A model generated the notes under the pieces. It did not search any database and was not told the DNA's origin. It saw nothing but the letters and a program-made list of their open reading frames with translations. The position numbers and the translations under genes were made by a program. This document shows positions 1 to 8,819 of a stretch of DNA of 64,000 nucleotides, piece after piece (within the stretch, counting starts at the first letter, position 1; every line of letters begins with the position of its first letter). Origin of the DNA: SVQP01 sp045594705 (GTDB lineage Bacteria > Bacillota > Clostridia > Oscillospirales > CAG-272); assembly GCA_045594705.1 (NCBI GenBank), contig JAZNZB010000090.1, positions 65,384 to 129,383 of the forward strand, given 5' to 3'.

Positions 1-1
1 C

Positions 2-538
2 CTTTCCGAGTCGGTTCTCGGCTGGGCAACCTACAATGGCGACCATATGTCTAATTACAGCGTCAACTGCGGTGTTCCCAAGACGCTCGTTCGCAGACTT
101 GTAGGCTTTGCCGCCGACCGCTATAAGGCAAACGGACAGACCGCTTTGGCAGACGCGCTTTACGACGTGCTCGGCACGCCTGTCAGCCCCGAGCTGCTCC
201 CCGCAAACGAAAATGGCAGCATCGCGCAAAAGACCGAGGATCTTGTCGGCCCTTACGAGCTGCATGACTTCTTTATTTACTATGCGCTGCGCTACGGCTT
301 CGGCCCTGCCAAGATCTACCGCCTGGCGCAATACGCCTTTGACGGCAGCTACGACGACAGCGAGATCAAAAAGTGGCTCAAGGTCTTCGCACGCCGCTTG
401 TTTACCCAGCAGTTTAAACGCTCCTGCATGCCCGACGGTCCTGCCGTCAGCGCCATCACCGCATCTCCCCGCGGCGGCCTCTGCATGCCCTCCGATGCAG
501 CCTTTGCGCTGTGGATGAGTGAGATTGATGGGATTTGA
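2..538 (+). CDS. nadE: NAD(+) synthetase, C-terminal part (cut by window start)
   Basis: This is the last 178 codons of a glutamine-dependent NAD synthetase, which amidates deamido-NAD to NAD in the cytoplasm. The reading frame is open from base 2 and starts mid-protein with LGWATYNGDHMSNY. Family signatures follow: VPKTLVRRLV, the helical LHDFFIYYALRYG segment, and the tail QQFKRSCMPDGP and SPRGG...MPSD, which belong to the long glutaminase-fused form of NadE. The ATG at 47 is therefore internal and not the start. The stop is TGA at 536-538. The N-terminal glutaminase domain and the ATP-binding loop lie upstream of the window. A peptidase E-like gene follows 18 bases later on the same strand. 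Confidence 0.9.
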   Translation, partial: LSESVLGWATYNGDHMSNYSVNCGVPKTLVRRLVGFAADRYKANGQTALADALYDVLGTPVSPELLPANENGSIAQKTEDLVGPYELHDFFIYYALRYGFGPAKIYRLAQYAFDGSYDDSEIKKWLKVFARRLFTQQFKRSCMPDGPAVSAITASPRGGLCMPSDAAFALWMSEIDGI

Positions 539-556
539 TCCTTGTCTGGTGACGCA

Positions 557-1138
557 ATGAATTTGATTTTATCATCTTGTGATTTTGGAAATCCGAATTC
601 CGCAAAGATCATATTCGATAATCTTCCCAAACCGATTTCAGAATGTAAGGTATTATTCTTTCCAAACGATAAAGCCACCCCGGAGAAGATAGAGAGCGGC
701 AAATACAAGTCTCGTTTAGCAGCATTCGGCTTTCAAAAGAACAACATTTACGTTGCAAACTACTTTCAACCGAAGTCAATCTTCTATATTGACGTTGACG
801 TGATTTATATCAGTGGCGGCAACACCTTCGGTACTATGAAGCGAATTCGTGAATCCGGATTTGATCAGGTGATCCTGGATCTTGTTCGCAACGGTGCTAC
901 CTATATAGGGGGTAGTGCGGGTGCACACATAGCAACCGCCGATCTCTCTCATGTAACAAAATATGATCAAGACACGTTCGGACTTTCAGACTTTTCAGGA
1001 CTGGGACTATATCAAGGCATTTTGATTTGCCATTATTCCGAGGACAGAAGAGAGGATCTGGAGCATCTTCGTTCTTCAGGTGTCTACAACGTGCAGGCGC
1101 TTTCCGACCAGGACTCCATTGTAGTCAAAAATACTTGA
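557..1138 (+). CDS. Peptidase E-like (family S51) protein
   Basis: A cytoplasmic protein of about 193 residues that resembles alpha-aspartyl dipeptidase (family S51), which cleaves Asp-X dipeptides. The nucleophile elbow is visible as GGSAGAHIA, preceded by VIYISGGNTFGTMK, both hallmarks of the family. A histidine in ICHYSEDRREDL could be the catalytic base. I chose the ATG at 557 because the earlier TTG at 542 has no better ribosome site; no strong Shine-Dalgarno is visible for either. The length is a little below the roughly 230 residues of enterobacterial PepE. It lies just after nadE and may be read through from it. The exact substrate is not known, and a cyanophycinase-like relative is possible. 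Confidence 0.75.
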   Translation: MNLILSSCDFGNPNSAKIIFDNLPKPISECKVLFFPNDKATPEKIESGKYKSRLAAFGFQKNNIYVANYFQPKSIFYIDVDVIYISGGNTFGTMKRIRESGFDQVILDLVRNGATYIGGSAGAHIATADLSHVTKYDQDTFGLSDFSGLGLYQGILICHYSEDRREDLEHLRSSGVYNVQALSDQDSIVVKNT

Positions 1139-1183
1139 TCTCAATTTCCGATGTAAAAATTCCCTCTTTTTTCAAAAAACATC

Positions 1184-1212
1184 TTGCAAAACAGAGTCAA
1201 ATACTGTATAAT
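1184..1212 (+). promoter_or_regulatory. Promoter of rhaA
   Basis: The -35 TTGCAA at 1184-1189 and the -10 TATAAT at 1207-1212 are separated by 17 bases. They lie about 60 bases before the rhaA start. Confidence 0.75.
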
Positions 1213-1223
1213 GTATGTTGACT

Positions 1224-1254
1224 ATATATGTTCTCTAAAAATATGTACATATAT
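1224..1254 (+). promoter_or_regulatory. Inverted repeat in the rhaA leader, possible operator
   Basis: The arms ATATATGT (1224-1231) and ACATATAT (1247-1254) are perfect inverted repeats just downstream of the rhaA -10 box. The right arm overlaps the palindrome ATGTACAT (1243-1250). The position suits a repressor operator. No regulator gene for it is visible in the window. Confidence 0.4.
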
Positions 1255-1274
1255 CAATTCAGGAGGAAACACAA

Positions 1275-2519
1275 ATGAATCAACGCTATGAATCCGCAAA
1301 GCAGATCTACGCTAAGTACGGTGTTGACACCGAGGCTGCGATCTCCAAGCTTTCCGACATTCGCATTTCCATGCACTGCTGGCAGGCAGACGACGTTCTT
1401 GGTTTCGAGAACAACGGCCCTCTGACCGGCGGTATTCAGACTACCGGTAACTATCCCGGCAGAGCAACCGGTCCCGACCAGCTGTTTGCAGACCTTGAAA
1501 AGGCTCTCTCTCTGATCCCCGGTACTCACAAGCTCAACGTTCACGCAAACTACGCAATCTTTGAGGATGGCGAATTTGCTGACAGAGACGCGCTTGAGCC
1601 CAAGCACTTCCAGAAGTGGGTTGACTTCGCTAAGAAGCACGGCATGGGCCTTGACTTCAACCCCACCTACTTCTCTCACCCCAAGGCAAACGGTCTGACC
1701 CTTTCTTCTCCCGACGAGGAGATCAGAAAGTTCTGGGTAAGACACGGTATCTGCTGCATGAAGATCGCTGAGTACTTTGCAAACGAGACCGGCTATCCCT
1801 GCGTAATCAACTTCTGGACCGGCGACGGCTTCAAGGATATTCCCGCTGACCGTATGGGTCCCCGTATGAGATACGCTCAGTCCCTGGACGAAATCCTGGC
1901 TTGCGGCTACGACAAGACTAAGGTTTACCCCTGCGTTGAGTCCAAGGTATTCGGTATCGGCGTTGAGTCCTACACCGTAGGCTCCGGCGAATTCGCTCTG
2001 TCCTATGCTCTGTCCCGCGGTATCGTTCCGCTGTTCGACAACGGTCACTACCATCCCACCGAGGTCGTTTACGACAAGCTGCCCGCAATGCTCTGCTTCT
2101 CCGAGAAGCTGGCTATGCACATCACCAGACCCATTCGTTGGGACTCTGACCACGTTGTAAACTTCGACGACGACACCAGAGAAATGATGATGGAAGTCGT
2201 TCGTTGCGATGCTCTTGACAGAGTATTCTTGGCTACCGACTACTTCGATGCTTCTATCAACCGTGTAGCTGCTCTGGTTATCGGTATGAGAAGCGTTCAG
2301 AAGGCTCTGCTGTATGCTCTGCTCTCTCCCAACGCTGAGATGAAGGCTCTGCAGGATGCAGGCAACACCACCAAGCTGATGATGCTGCGTGAGGAAGTCA
2401 AGACCCTGCCCTTCGGCGATATCTGGATGGAATTCTGCGAGAGAAACAACGTATGCGGTTGCTCTTGCTGGTTCAAGGAAATCGAAGAATACGAGGCTGA
2501 AGTTCTCTCCAAGAGATAA
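1275..2519 (+). CDS. rhaA: L-rhamnose isomerase
   Basis: Converts L-rhamnose to L-rhamnulose, the first step of rhamnose catabolism, in the cytoplasm with a divalent metal. At 414 residues it matches the usual length of about 420. Family motifs include ISMHCWQADDV near residue 32, GGIQTTGNYPG, LNVHANYAIF, FNPTYFSHPKANG and IRWDSDHVVNF. The start has AGGAGG at 1261-1266, eight bases upstream. The gene has its own promoter and a strong terminator at 2535-2566. No rhaB, rhaD or rhamnose transporter is adjacent, so the rest of the pathway must be elsewhere. The following gene encodes a large lipoprotein under a separate promoter. Confidence 0.95.
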   Translation: MNQRYESAKQIYAKYGVDTEAAISKLSDIRISMHCWQADDVLGFENNGPLTGGIQTTGNYPGRATGPDQLFADLEKALSLIPGTHKLNVHANYAIFEDGEFADRDALEPKHFQKWVDFAKKHGMGLDFNPTYFSHPKANGLTLSSPDEEIRKFWVRHGICCMKIAEYFANETGYPCVINFWTGDGFKDIPADRMGPRMRYAQSLDEILACGYDKTKVYPCVESKVFGIGVESYTVGSGEFALSYALSRGIVPLFDNGHYHPTEVVYDKLPAMLCFSEKLAMHITRPIRWDSDHVVNFDDDTREMMMEVVRCDALDRVFLATDYFDASINRVAALVIGMRSVQKALLYALLSPNAEMKALQDAGNTTKLMMLREEVKTLPFGDIWMEFCERNNVCGCSCWFKEIEEYEAEVLSKR

Positions 2520-2534
2520 TCCCTACATAAAAGA

Positions 2535-2566
2535 ATGGGCTGTTGCTTAGGCAACAGCCCATTTTA
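2535..2566 (+). terminator. Terminator after rhaA
   Basis: A perfect 12-bp stem (2535-2546 with 2551-2562) around a TTAG loop, followed by TTTA. Confidence 0.85.
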
Positions 2567-2568
2567 TA

Positions 2569-2597
2569 TTGACAAAAGCCGTGTGTTTCTGTATAAT
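2569..2597 (+). promoter_or_regulatory. Consensus promoter of the large lipoprotein gene
   Basis: TTGACA at 2569-2574, a 17-base spacer and TATAAT at 2592-2597 match the sigma-A consensus exactly. Confidence 0.85.
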
Positions 2598-2625
2598 ATA
2601 AGTAACAAATTCTGGAGGTATTGTA

Positions 2626-5600
2626 ATGAAACGATTGTTGATTTTCATGCTTGTCCCACTCTTATTGCTTCCATGCTTTTATGCATGCAAGGACACCCCT
2701 GCTCCCGATGAACAAACCACGGAATCCGGGCAAGACGAGCCAACACCCGGGCCGGAAGACTTGGTGCTTGTCAAGGACGGCGCATCCTCTTACGTGATCG
2801 TCAGACCTGCCGATCTGACTGCAAATGATCCCGCCTTCCTGGCAGCGGTGCTTTTCAGAGACGCCGTTGAAAAGCTCACAGGCGTCGCTCTGCAGATTGT
2901 TACGGACAACGAATCTGATTACGCTACTTCCGAGCATGAAATCATCATCGGAAACGCGCGAAATTCTACGTATACCGAGAACACTGTGTTCGCTTCGGAC
3001 GGCAAGCTTTACATTGGCGGAGAAGCGCAACTATTGTCCGATATGGTTGCGGCATTCTTCCATACGTGCTTTGATGTTGACATCCATGCACAGGAGGTAT
3101 CACAAATGAACGAGCTGAAGATTCCCGCTGATCTTTCCATGGATCAGGCTGGTAATATTACGACTAATCAGGTGCGACAGGACACCACCGCCTGGGGTGA
3201 CACTATCACTTATGCGGATGATGTTGCCAATCTTATCAACTTCCGTTATCTTGATCAAAGACGTGATACTGCAGAAATCACGAACGGTGACGTGCGTTTG
3301 GTTTACAACCTGGATAAAAAAGACAACAAACAAGTCTCCGGGCTTTACAATCATAACGGAATTGCCTACCTGACAGACACGATGGATGCATTCGTCATCA
3401 CCGAACGCGGTGACAAACTGTATTCTTCGCACTCGGGCAACAGCGCACGCGGCAATATCTACAGATTCGGTTATTACTATTACGATATTCATTTTCTGGA
3501 TCAAGGCTTTTTGCCTTCCGTTTATGAATTTGATGAGAGCGCAGGCAGCTACGATCTGCTCGCCAAGGCGCGCAAGCCCTCCTCCCACGACATTAAATCT
3601 GTCGCTTTGAATGACGGTGTACTGACCGCAATCGTACAAAGCACATACGATCCCTATTTCCATTGGAACGTGAAGTATAACGCGGAGGATTACAACGCAA
3701 TTCAAATCACCATGCGCACCGAGTATGCGTCCAACGTTACGCTCTATCTCAGAGCAGGCTCTTATGGCGGCTTTAACGGTGATCAGAATGTTTCCTTCTC
3801 GGTAGAGCCCGGCGATGAATACTGTACCGTAATCGTTCCTCTTGTTTCTATTCCTGATTATACGGGTAAGGTGGAAGAAATCCGTGTTGACTGTGGCGAT
3901 AAGGTCGGCGAGAAGATCGAGATCACGGAAATGAAAGCGGTTAAGATCAAAACAACTGCAGCGACCGCCATGAAACTTGACCGCAACCTGCATGTTTACG
4001 GTGACAAAATTCATCAGCAAATCCGCGTGGTGGCAGATGGTGACGCTCACGGCTTGAAAGGATTTGGCATGGTGACCCGTATTGAGCAAAGCCGTGTTGC
4101 TTCTCTCGTCATCGCGGACCAGAACGGTAAGCACACCACCGTTGACGGCATTGATGCGGCTTCGGTGCAATACGTTGGCTTTGACGTGACCGATGCAGGC
4201 ATATTCGGCTATATATTCCCTGCCGAGAACGAATACGCAGGCGAGGTTACTGTAACGCTTGAGGACGGCCACTACGTGATCACACAGACCTATACCCCCG
4301 CTTCCACAACTCTGAATAGCCATGATAGCTACTCGATCGGTCACCGCATCTACACCGACAAGGGACACTCGTTCGACGAGCTGGAGAGACAGGCTTATAT
4401 TGAACGCACCCCGTTGACCGACATCAAGATCGTCAACAAGAGCGATAACGCAAAATACGTTGGTTACAACAGTCTTATCGGCTGTTACACATACACGCTG
4501 GATGGTACAGACTTCAATAAGCCTTATTATCAAGAACCTCAAAAGCATTATATTGTTGATACGCAGATCGTCGGAGACGATTATGACCGTGAGATTTATA
4601 TCTTTGCGCACACCAACAATACGGGATGCCTTGAATGCGGCGTGGTACTTGACGAAGCTGACAGACTGCTGCCCATCAACGTAGAGGTCTGCAAGAACTT
4701 CAAGGGCGAATATGAAGAGCCTGTGTTCGATCCCGAGGACATGCATTACGGCTACTCGATCTTCCCTATCAAGCTTGAAAAGAATGAGACCAAGCAATTC
4801 AAATCGGTCAATCTCTATCAGAATTGGGGGCAATTCCCGCTCAAGCAGCTGTCCTCTATTCAGTTTATCGCTCCTTACTATCATCTTTCCTGCGGTGTGA
4901 CTGAATCCAACTGCATCGCCCCCTATTACGTTTACGGAAAGGACTACTGGACACTTCCGGACTTCCGCGCCATGTCCGCTCCTCTGTGGCCCGGACAGCC
5001 TCAGCACACCAGCGCGGGCAGATTGTACTGGCTGCAATACACCGATGCACAAGGAAACTTCTATGGCTCCGAATCACAAACCGCAAATATTTCGACTTCC
5101 GGCCCTGTTTACGTGGATATCGACATGGGTTATCTTTCCGATGACGGTAAGATCCAAGTCGATTACAGACAGGTGGAGATGGCGCAGTCCGACGAAACCA
5201 GAACCTACTACACGCTGGATCTGACTGTGCTTGAGGATCTTGAGATCAAGGATTTTGTCAACAATTTCTCGTTCTTCTCCATGGACGGACGCGCGATCGT
5301 TTATAAGAAGCTTGGCTACCTTGACCAAAACAATCAGCCGCAAACGGTTGACCTGAAGCTCAGCGAGCATACCGATTACTACAAACTCGGTAAAGATGGT
5401 GCGTATTTTGATTACTACATCGACTCTGATCCTTCCCATAAGGGCACGGATTCTGTCAACATGGCTGTCGTGATCAAGGATTACAGCATGATTCTTGGCG
5501 GTAAGCCTTATGACGGCAATCTCATTTTGAAGGAACAGTTTGACGGAACGGTCAACCTTGCAACCCTGACCGTGGATGCAGGTGATATCACGCTTCGTGC

Positions 5601-6021
5601 AGGCGATACCGTGCATATCGATATGATCCTGCTGCCTTGGGGATCTCCCGAAAGCAAGGACGACTCCAACGTGCTTGGCGTCAGAGAGGATTCGGTTCTC
5701 TCTCCGATCAAGGTTGAATCCTCTGTCGGCAGTGTCATTGAGGATACTTACCTTCCCACGGTGATTGCCGATCAGAACGTTGCCGAATTCACCGTAAGTG
5801 GTGGTGGCTCTGCCGTTTATGCTGTTCGTGTTTACGGCTTTGACAGCTATACTCAGCCCACCATCCAGGTTATGGAGAACGGAGCTTGGGTAGATTACAA
5901 CTATCAGCATCACAGTTACGACGGCTACATGGCCTTCCGTGAGGATGACGGTACGTATTCGTACGCGTTTTCCTTCCAAATGGACGACGGAGAAGCTCGT
6001 ACGTTCCGCGTAACACAATAA
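2626..6021 (+). CDS. Large secreted lipoprotein of unknown function
   Basis: A 1131-residue protein with a lipoprotein signal peptide (hydrophobic residues 4-16, lipobox ending at Cys21) and an acidic Ser/Thr/Pro-rich linker up to about residue 45. Residues 47-165 (VLVKDG...IVRPAD, FRDAVEKLTG, HEIIIGNARN) resemble the N-terminal non-catalytic domain seen in alpha-glucuronidases and related surface glycoside hydrolases. The rest is beta-rich and I do not recognise a catalytic domain; one stretch near residues 390-450 looks like a carbohydrate-binding-type sandwich. GGAGG lies seven bases before the start. It should sit on the outer face of the membrane. Its position after rhaA suggests binding or processing of a plant or host glycan, but that is inference. 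Confidence 0.8.
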   Translation: MKRLLIFMLVPLLLLPCFYACKDTPAPDEQTTESGQDEPTPGPEDLVLVKDGASSYVIVRPADLTANDPAFLAAVLFRDAVEKLTGVALQIVTDNESDYATSEHEIIIGNARNSTYTENTVFASDGKLYIGGEAQLLSDMVAAFFHTCFDVDIHAQEVSQMNELKIPADLSMDQAGNITTNQVRQDTTAWGDTITYADDVANLINFRYLDQRRDTAEITNGDVRLVYNLDKKDNKQVSGLYNHNGIAYLTDTMDAFVITERGDKLYSSHSGNSARGNIYRFGYYYYDIHFLDQGFLPSVYEFDESAGSYDLLAKARKPSSHDIKSVALNDGVLTAIVQSTYDPYFHWNVKYNAEDYNAIQITMRTEYASNVTLYLRAGSYGGFNGDQNVSFSVEPGDEYCTVIVPLVSIPDYTGKVEEIRVDCGDKVGEKIEITEMKAVKIKTTAATAMKLDRNLHVYGDKIHQQIRVVADGDAHGLKGFGMVTRIEQSRVASLVIADQNGKHTTVDGIDAASVQYVGFDVTDAGIFGYIFPAENEYAGEVTVTLEDGHYVITQTYTPASTTLNSHDSYSIGHRIYTDKGHSFDELERQAYIERTPLTDIKIVNKSDNAKYVGYNSLIGCYTYTLDGTDFNKPYYQEPQKHYIVDTQIVGDDYDREIYIFAHTNNTGCLECGVVLDEADRLLPINVEVCKNFKGEYEEPVFDPEDMHYGYSIFPIKLEKNETKQFKSVNLYQNWGQFPLKQLSSIQFIAPYYHLSCGVTESNCIAPYYVYGKDYWTLPDFRAMSAPLWPGQPQHTSAGRLYWLQYTDAQGNFYGSESQTANISTSGPVYVDIDMGYLSDDGKIQVDYRQVEMAQSDETRTYYTLDLTVLEDLEIKDFVNNFSFFSMDGRAIVYKKLGYLDQNNQPQTVDLKLSEHTDYYKLGKDGAYFDYYIDSDPSHKGTDSVNMAVVIKDYSMILGGKPYDGNLILKEQFDGTVNLATLTVDAGDITLRAGDTVHIDMILLPWGSPESKDDSNVLGVREDSVLSPIKVESSVGSVIEDTYLPTVIADQNVAEFTVSGGGSAVYAVRVYGFDSYTQPTIQVMENGAWVDYNYQHHSYDGYMAFREDDGTYSYAFSFQMDDGEARTFRVTQ

Positions 6022-6032
6022 CCAATCATGAA

Positions 6033-6064
6033 AAAGGCGAGCGCCACAGCGCCCGCCTTTTATG
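6033..6064. terminator. Bidirectional terminator between lipoprotein gene and mntP
   Basis: An inverted repeat AAAGGCG-A-GCGC / GCGC-C-CGCCTTT with a CACA loop and one mismatch lies between two converging genes, with A and T runs on the two sides. Confidence 0.75.
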
Positions 6065-6697
6065 TTATGCAAATAAGCCCAAAACCCAATTCCATGCAGC
6101 ATCAATCACACCGTATTGATCCAATACGTTTTTAAGTCCAAGCAGGCATAGAATGATACCTCCTGCCAGCTGTGCTTTTTTCTCATATTTGTCGCCAAAT
6201 ACATTGCCTATCTTGACGCCAAGTGCGGAAAGCGCAAACGTAATTACACCGATCAAAGTCACACTGATCAATACCTCCGGAATGCCCATATCGGGCTGTA
6301 ATCCGTATCCGACGCCGACTACCATCGCATCAATGCTGGTGGCAACTGCCATGGGAAACATGACGCGGGCTGTCAGTGAAGCATCCTTGTCACAGCACGC
6401 ACATCCCTCTTCCTTCTTTTCAATCGCTTCCTTGATCATCCCGCCGCCAATCAATGCTAAGAGAATAAACGCGATCCAGCCGGTGAACATTTCCAAGTAT
6501 TGACCAAAGAACTTATTCAGAATTCCTGCCAACAAGAATCCGAGCGCAGGCATCAATGCCTGAAAGGCACCGAACCAACCGCCAACGATTGCTGCCTTTT
6601 TCAAAGTTGCCTTTTGCATGGATAAGCCTTTGCAAATGGCTACGGCAAAGGCGTCCATGGAAAGCGCAACCGCTAAAACTATTAACTCAATAATCAT
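6065..6697 (-). CDS. mntP: Manganese efflux pump MntP
   Basis: A 210-residue membrane protein that exports Mn(II). It has six predicted hydrophobic helices in two similar halves. Each half carries the family's acidic motif: SMDAFAVAICKG near residue 13 and TSIDAMVVGVGYG in the second half. A Cys-rich cytoplasmic loop (GCACCDKD) lies between the halves. The length is slightly above the usual 180-190. Its start overlaps the stop of the upstream GrpB/pyrophosphatase gene by four bases, so translation is probably coupled. For that reason there is no room for the Mn-sensing yybP-ykoY riboswitch often found before this gene. Both genes read into the terminator at 6033-6064. Confidence 0.92.
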   Translation of the reverse strand: MIIELIVLAVALSMDAFAVAICKGLSMQKATLKKAAIVGGWFGAFQALMPALGFLLAGILNKFFGQYLEMFTGWIAFILLALIGGGMIKEAIEKKEEGCACCDKDASLTARVMFPMAVATSIDAMVVGVGYGLQPDMGIPEVLISVTLIGVITFALSALGVKIGNVFGDKYEKKAQLAGGIILCLLGLKNVLDQYGVIDAAWNWVLGLFA

Positions 6698-7578
6698 TTT
6701 GTTACTCCGTTACTGATGTGCAATTTTTGTCCGTTGATCAATTCAACCGTCGTATCATAATATTTCTCTTGAAAATAGATTTCCCGGCAAATTTGTTCAG
6801 CTGTATACTGATAATCGTCCGCAGCAACCACAAGCTTGTCTTCGCTGTCATCTTTTCTGTGTACGATCGCGATCACTTTACCGGAAAATGAGGTAAGTGG
6901 TTTGTCTGTACCAAGATAATATACGTCCAGCTCCTCACCGTCACCGCCCAATACACCGGGGATAAAACCATAGTTAATGGGATACAGTAATTCCTTTTGA
7001 CCCTTGCAGTGCAGATATCCGGCAGGTCTGTCTACCTGTGCGCACACATACTGTCCGAGAAACGACCAGACCATCGCTTTGCGCAACGTATAGGTAATAA
7101 ATTCTGCCTTTTTCAGCGTGTACTGTTCCCTGTCATTCGGATACCTCTTTGCGAGAGTGTTTTTCAGATCTTGATATGTATGTTTGACTTGCGGAAACGC
7201 TTTTAGGTAATCTCTGAAATTCAGATAGTTCCGCCATTCCATACTCATGTGCTGAACAACGTGTATGTGCGCACGTCTGATTTCTCCGTCAGCATCTATG
7301 AAAAGCATGTGTATTTGACTGTCATGCGCAGGCCTGTACAAATACCCTGATTGCTCCAAACCTCTTATGATGGATTCATGAAAATTTCGAACGCCGACGA
7401 CGATATCAATAATGGGTTTCGCACACAGTCCGGGAACAGACGTACTTCCCACGTGCGCAATATCAATTGCCATCCCGCCAAGAGCATTTTTGATTTTCAT
7501 GACGTGCTCATCTGCCAGCACAAACCAACGGGGATCATGCTCCACAAGCTTTACTTTTCCACGCTCAAGCCCAATCAT
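6694..7578 (-). CDS. GrpB-family / inorganic pyrophosphatase-like fusion protein
   Basis: A 294-residue two-domain cytoplasmic protein. Residues 1-165 are a GrpB (UPF0157) domain, a nucleotidyltransferase-fold family of poorly known function, with IAHVGSTSVPG (40-50), KPIID (54-58), HIHVVQ and WRNYLNFRDYL. Residues 180-290 resemble a clostridial pyrophosphatase-like family, with DRPAGYLHCKG, YPINYGFIPG (199-208), DGEELDVYYLG (213-223) and an acidic DSEDKLVVA segment. Such domains hydrolyse pyrophosphate, a by-product of nucleotidyl transfer, so the fusion is chemically sensible; the target is unknown. It overlaps mntP by four bases and forms an operon with it. No frameshift is seen between the domains. 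Confidence 0.85.
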   Translation of the reverse strand: MIGLERGKVKLVEHDPRWFVLADEHVMKIKNALGGMAIDIAHVGSTSVPGLCAKPIIDIVVGVRNFHESIIRGLEQSGYLYRPAHDSQIHMLFIDADGEIRRAHIHVVQHMSMEWRNYLNFRDYLKAFPQVKHTYQDLKNTLAKRYPNDREQYTLKKAEFITYTLRKAMVWSFLGQYVCAQVDRPAGYLHCKGQKELLYPINYGFIPGVLGGDGEELDVYYLGTDKPLTSFSGKVIAIVHRKDDSEDKLVVAADDYQYTAEQICREIYFQEKYYDTTVELINGQKLHISNGVTK

Positions 7579-7677
7579 ATTGTCCTCCTTGCAAAGATAC
7601 CTGCATATTCTATCACAAAACAGGCAGAAACTGTCCTTGGTTTACAAATTGTTTACATTAATATTTAATTTTTCTTC

Positions 7678-7699
7678 GCACTTTACTTGACTAAAGTGC
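7678..7699 (+). promoter_or_regulatory. Operator-like inverted repeat on the his promoter
   Basis: Perfect 8-bp arms GCACTTTA (7678-7685) and TAAAGTGC (7692-7699) with a 6-base centre. The -35 hexamer (7687-7692) lies inside the repeat, so a bound protein would block RNA polymerase. Confidence 0.6.
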
Positions 7700-7715
7700 T
7701 CGCTTGTAGTATAAT
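7687..7715 (+). promoter_or_regulatory. Promoter of the histidine operon
   Basis: TTGACT (7687-7692), 17 bases, TATAAT (7710-7715). The leader is only about 25 bases, too short for a T-box or leader-peptide attenuator. Confidence 0.85.
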
Positions 7716-7745
7716 CATACTATCCTTTTACTATGGAGGAATCTG

Positions 7746-8819
7746 ATGGACAAAATCTCTTATGTCATGACGCCTGCTGAGCAGACCGTCAGCAAATGCG
7801 CAGGCCTGTATACAAACTATGGATACCGTAGATTTCTGATGAATAAATTCGAGGACTATTCCCTTTATGCCGATAATAAAAGCTTTTTGGTAGATGATCG
7901 TCTCCTGACCTTTACGGACGGTGGCAAGCTTAAGGCTCTCAAGCCTGACATTACGCTTTCGATCGTCAAAAACCTTGCCAGAGATCAGCACCTGCCATTA
8001 AAGGTTTTTTACAACGAAACGGTTTACCGTGTCAAAAAGGGTGATCGCGAATTCAGTGAGCTGCATCAGATGGGGCTTGAATTGATTGGAGACGATAGCT
8101 TGTATGCCATTACCGAAGTTGTCTCATTGGCAAAGGCTACATTGGACGCTGTCAGCCCAAACAACATTCTTGATATTTCCCATATGGGAATTCTCTCTTC
8201 GTTAATTGATCATGCCTGCGAGTGCGGAGCGCAACGAGACGAGCTGACTGCAATGATCTCGCAAAAAAATGCTGACGGAATTCAATCCATGCTTTCCGCT
8301 CTTGATTGCGAGAATCCTCTGGCTATACTGGTAGACTCTTATTTACCGATCTCTCAAATGATTCCTGCACTCAAAGCTACTCTCCCGGATTCTCAAGCGG
8401 TTGAAGAGCTTGCGCAGATCGCCGAGGTATTGCAAAGCCTGGGGCTTGATCATAACGTTTACCTGGATTTTTCGCTGATGCATGATATCGGTTACTACAA
8501 CGGTATCATTTTCAAGGGATATATCAAAGACGTACCTGTCGCGGTGCTTTCCGGCGGACGCTACGACCCGCTGCTTGAACGCTTTGGGCTCTCGGCTGCA
8601 GCTATCGGCTTTGCGCTTTACCTGGATTATATCAGATACAGCGACTCGGCCCCCGATTTTGACGTTCTTTTGTTATACTCAGATAAGGATTCTGCACTTT
8701 CGATCACACAGGCTATGCAAAAAATCACTGCGCAAGGAAAGCATGTAATGGCCGCTTCTCAGATACCTGCAAACCGCAAGTTTTCCAAAATACTGCATGT
8801 CACGGAGGTGCTAAAATGA
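7746..8819 (+). CDS. hisZ: ATP phosphoribosyltransferase regulatory subunit
   Basis: A histidyl-tRNA synthetase-like protein without tRNA charging activity that activates the short form of HisG and carries its histidine feedback site. The class II synthetase core is visible: GYRRFLMNKFEDYSLYAD, LKPDITLSIVKNLA (motif 2-like), FYNETVYRVKKGDREFSELHQMGLELIG, and the histidine-binding-type GGRYDPLLERFG near residue 275. No anticodon-binding domain is present, and at 357 residues it is slightly short for the family. GGAGGA (7735-7740) lies five bases before ATG. It is the first gene of the his operon and overlaps hisG by four bases. Confidence 0.93.
   Translation: MDKISYVMTPAEQTVSKCAGLYTNYGYRRFLMNKFEDYSLYADNKSFLVDDRLLTFTDGGKLKALKPDITLSIVKNLARDQHLPLKVFYNETVYRVKKGDREFSELHQMGLELIGDDSLYAITEVVSLAKATLDAVSPNNILDISHMGILSSLIDHACECGAQRDELTAMISQKNADGIQSMLSALDCENPLAILVDSYLPISQMIPALKATLPDSQAVEELAQIAEVLQSLGLDHNVYLDFSLMHDIGYYNGIIFKGYIKDVPVAVLSGGRYDPLLERFGLSAAAIGFALYLDYIRYSDSAPDFDVLLLYSDKDSALSITQAMQKITAQGKHVMAASQIPANRKFSKILHVTEVLK

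Noticed and set aside
3100..5052. 650-codon open frame on the minus strand opposite the large lipoprotein gene
   Set aside because: It has no ribosome site or recognisable motif, and the plus-strand gene has promoter, ribosome site and signal peptide. Codon bias leaves few stops on the opposite strand.
6694..6697. Manganese riboswitch before mntP
   Set aside because: mntP overlaps the preceding coding sequence, so there is no independent leader.
7591..7745. T-box or histidine leader peptide before hisZ
   Set aside because: Only about 25 bases separate the -10 box from the ribosome site, so there is no space for either device.
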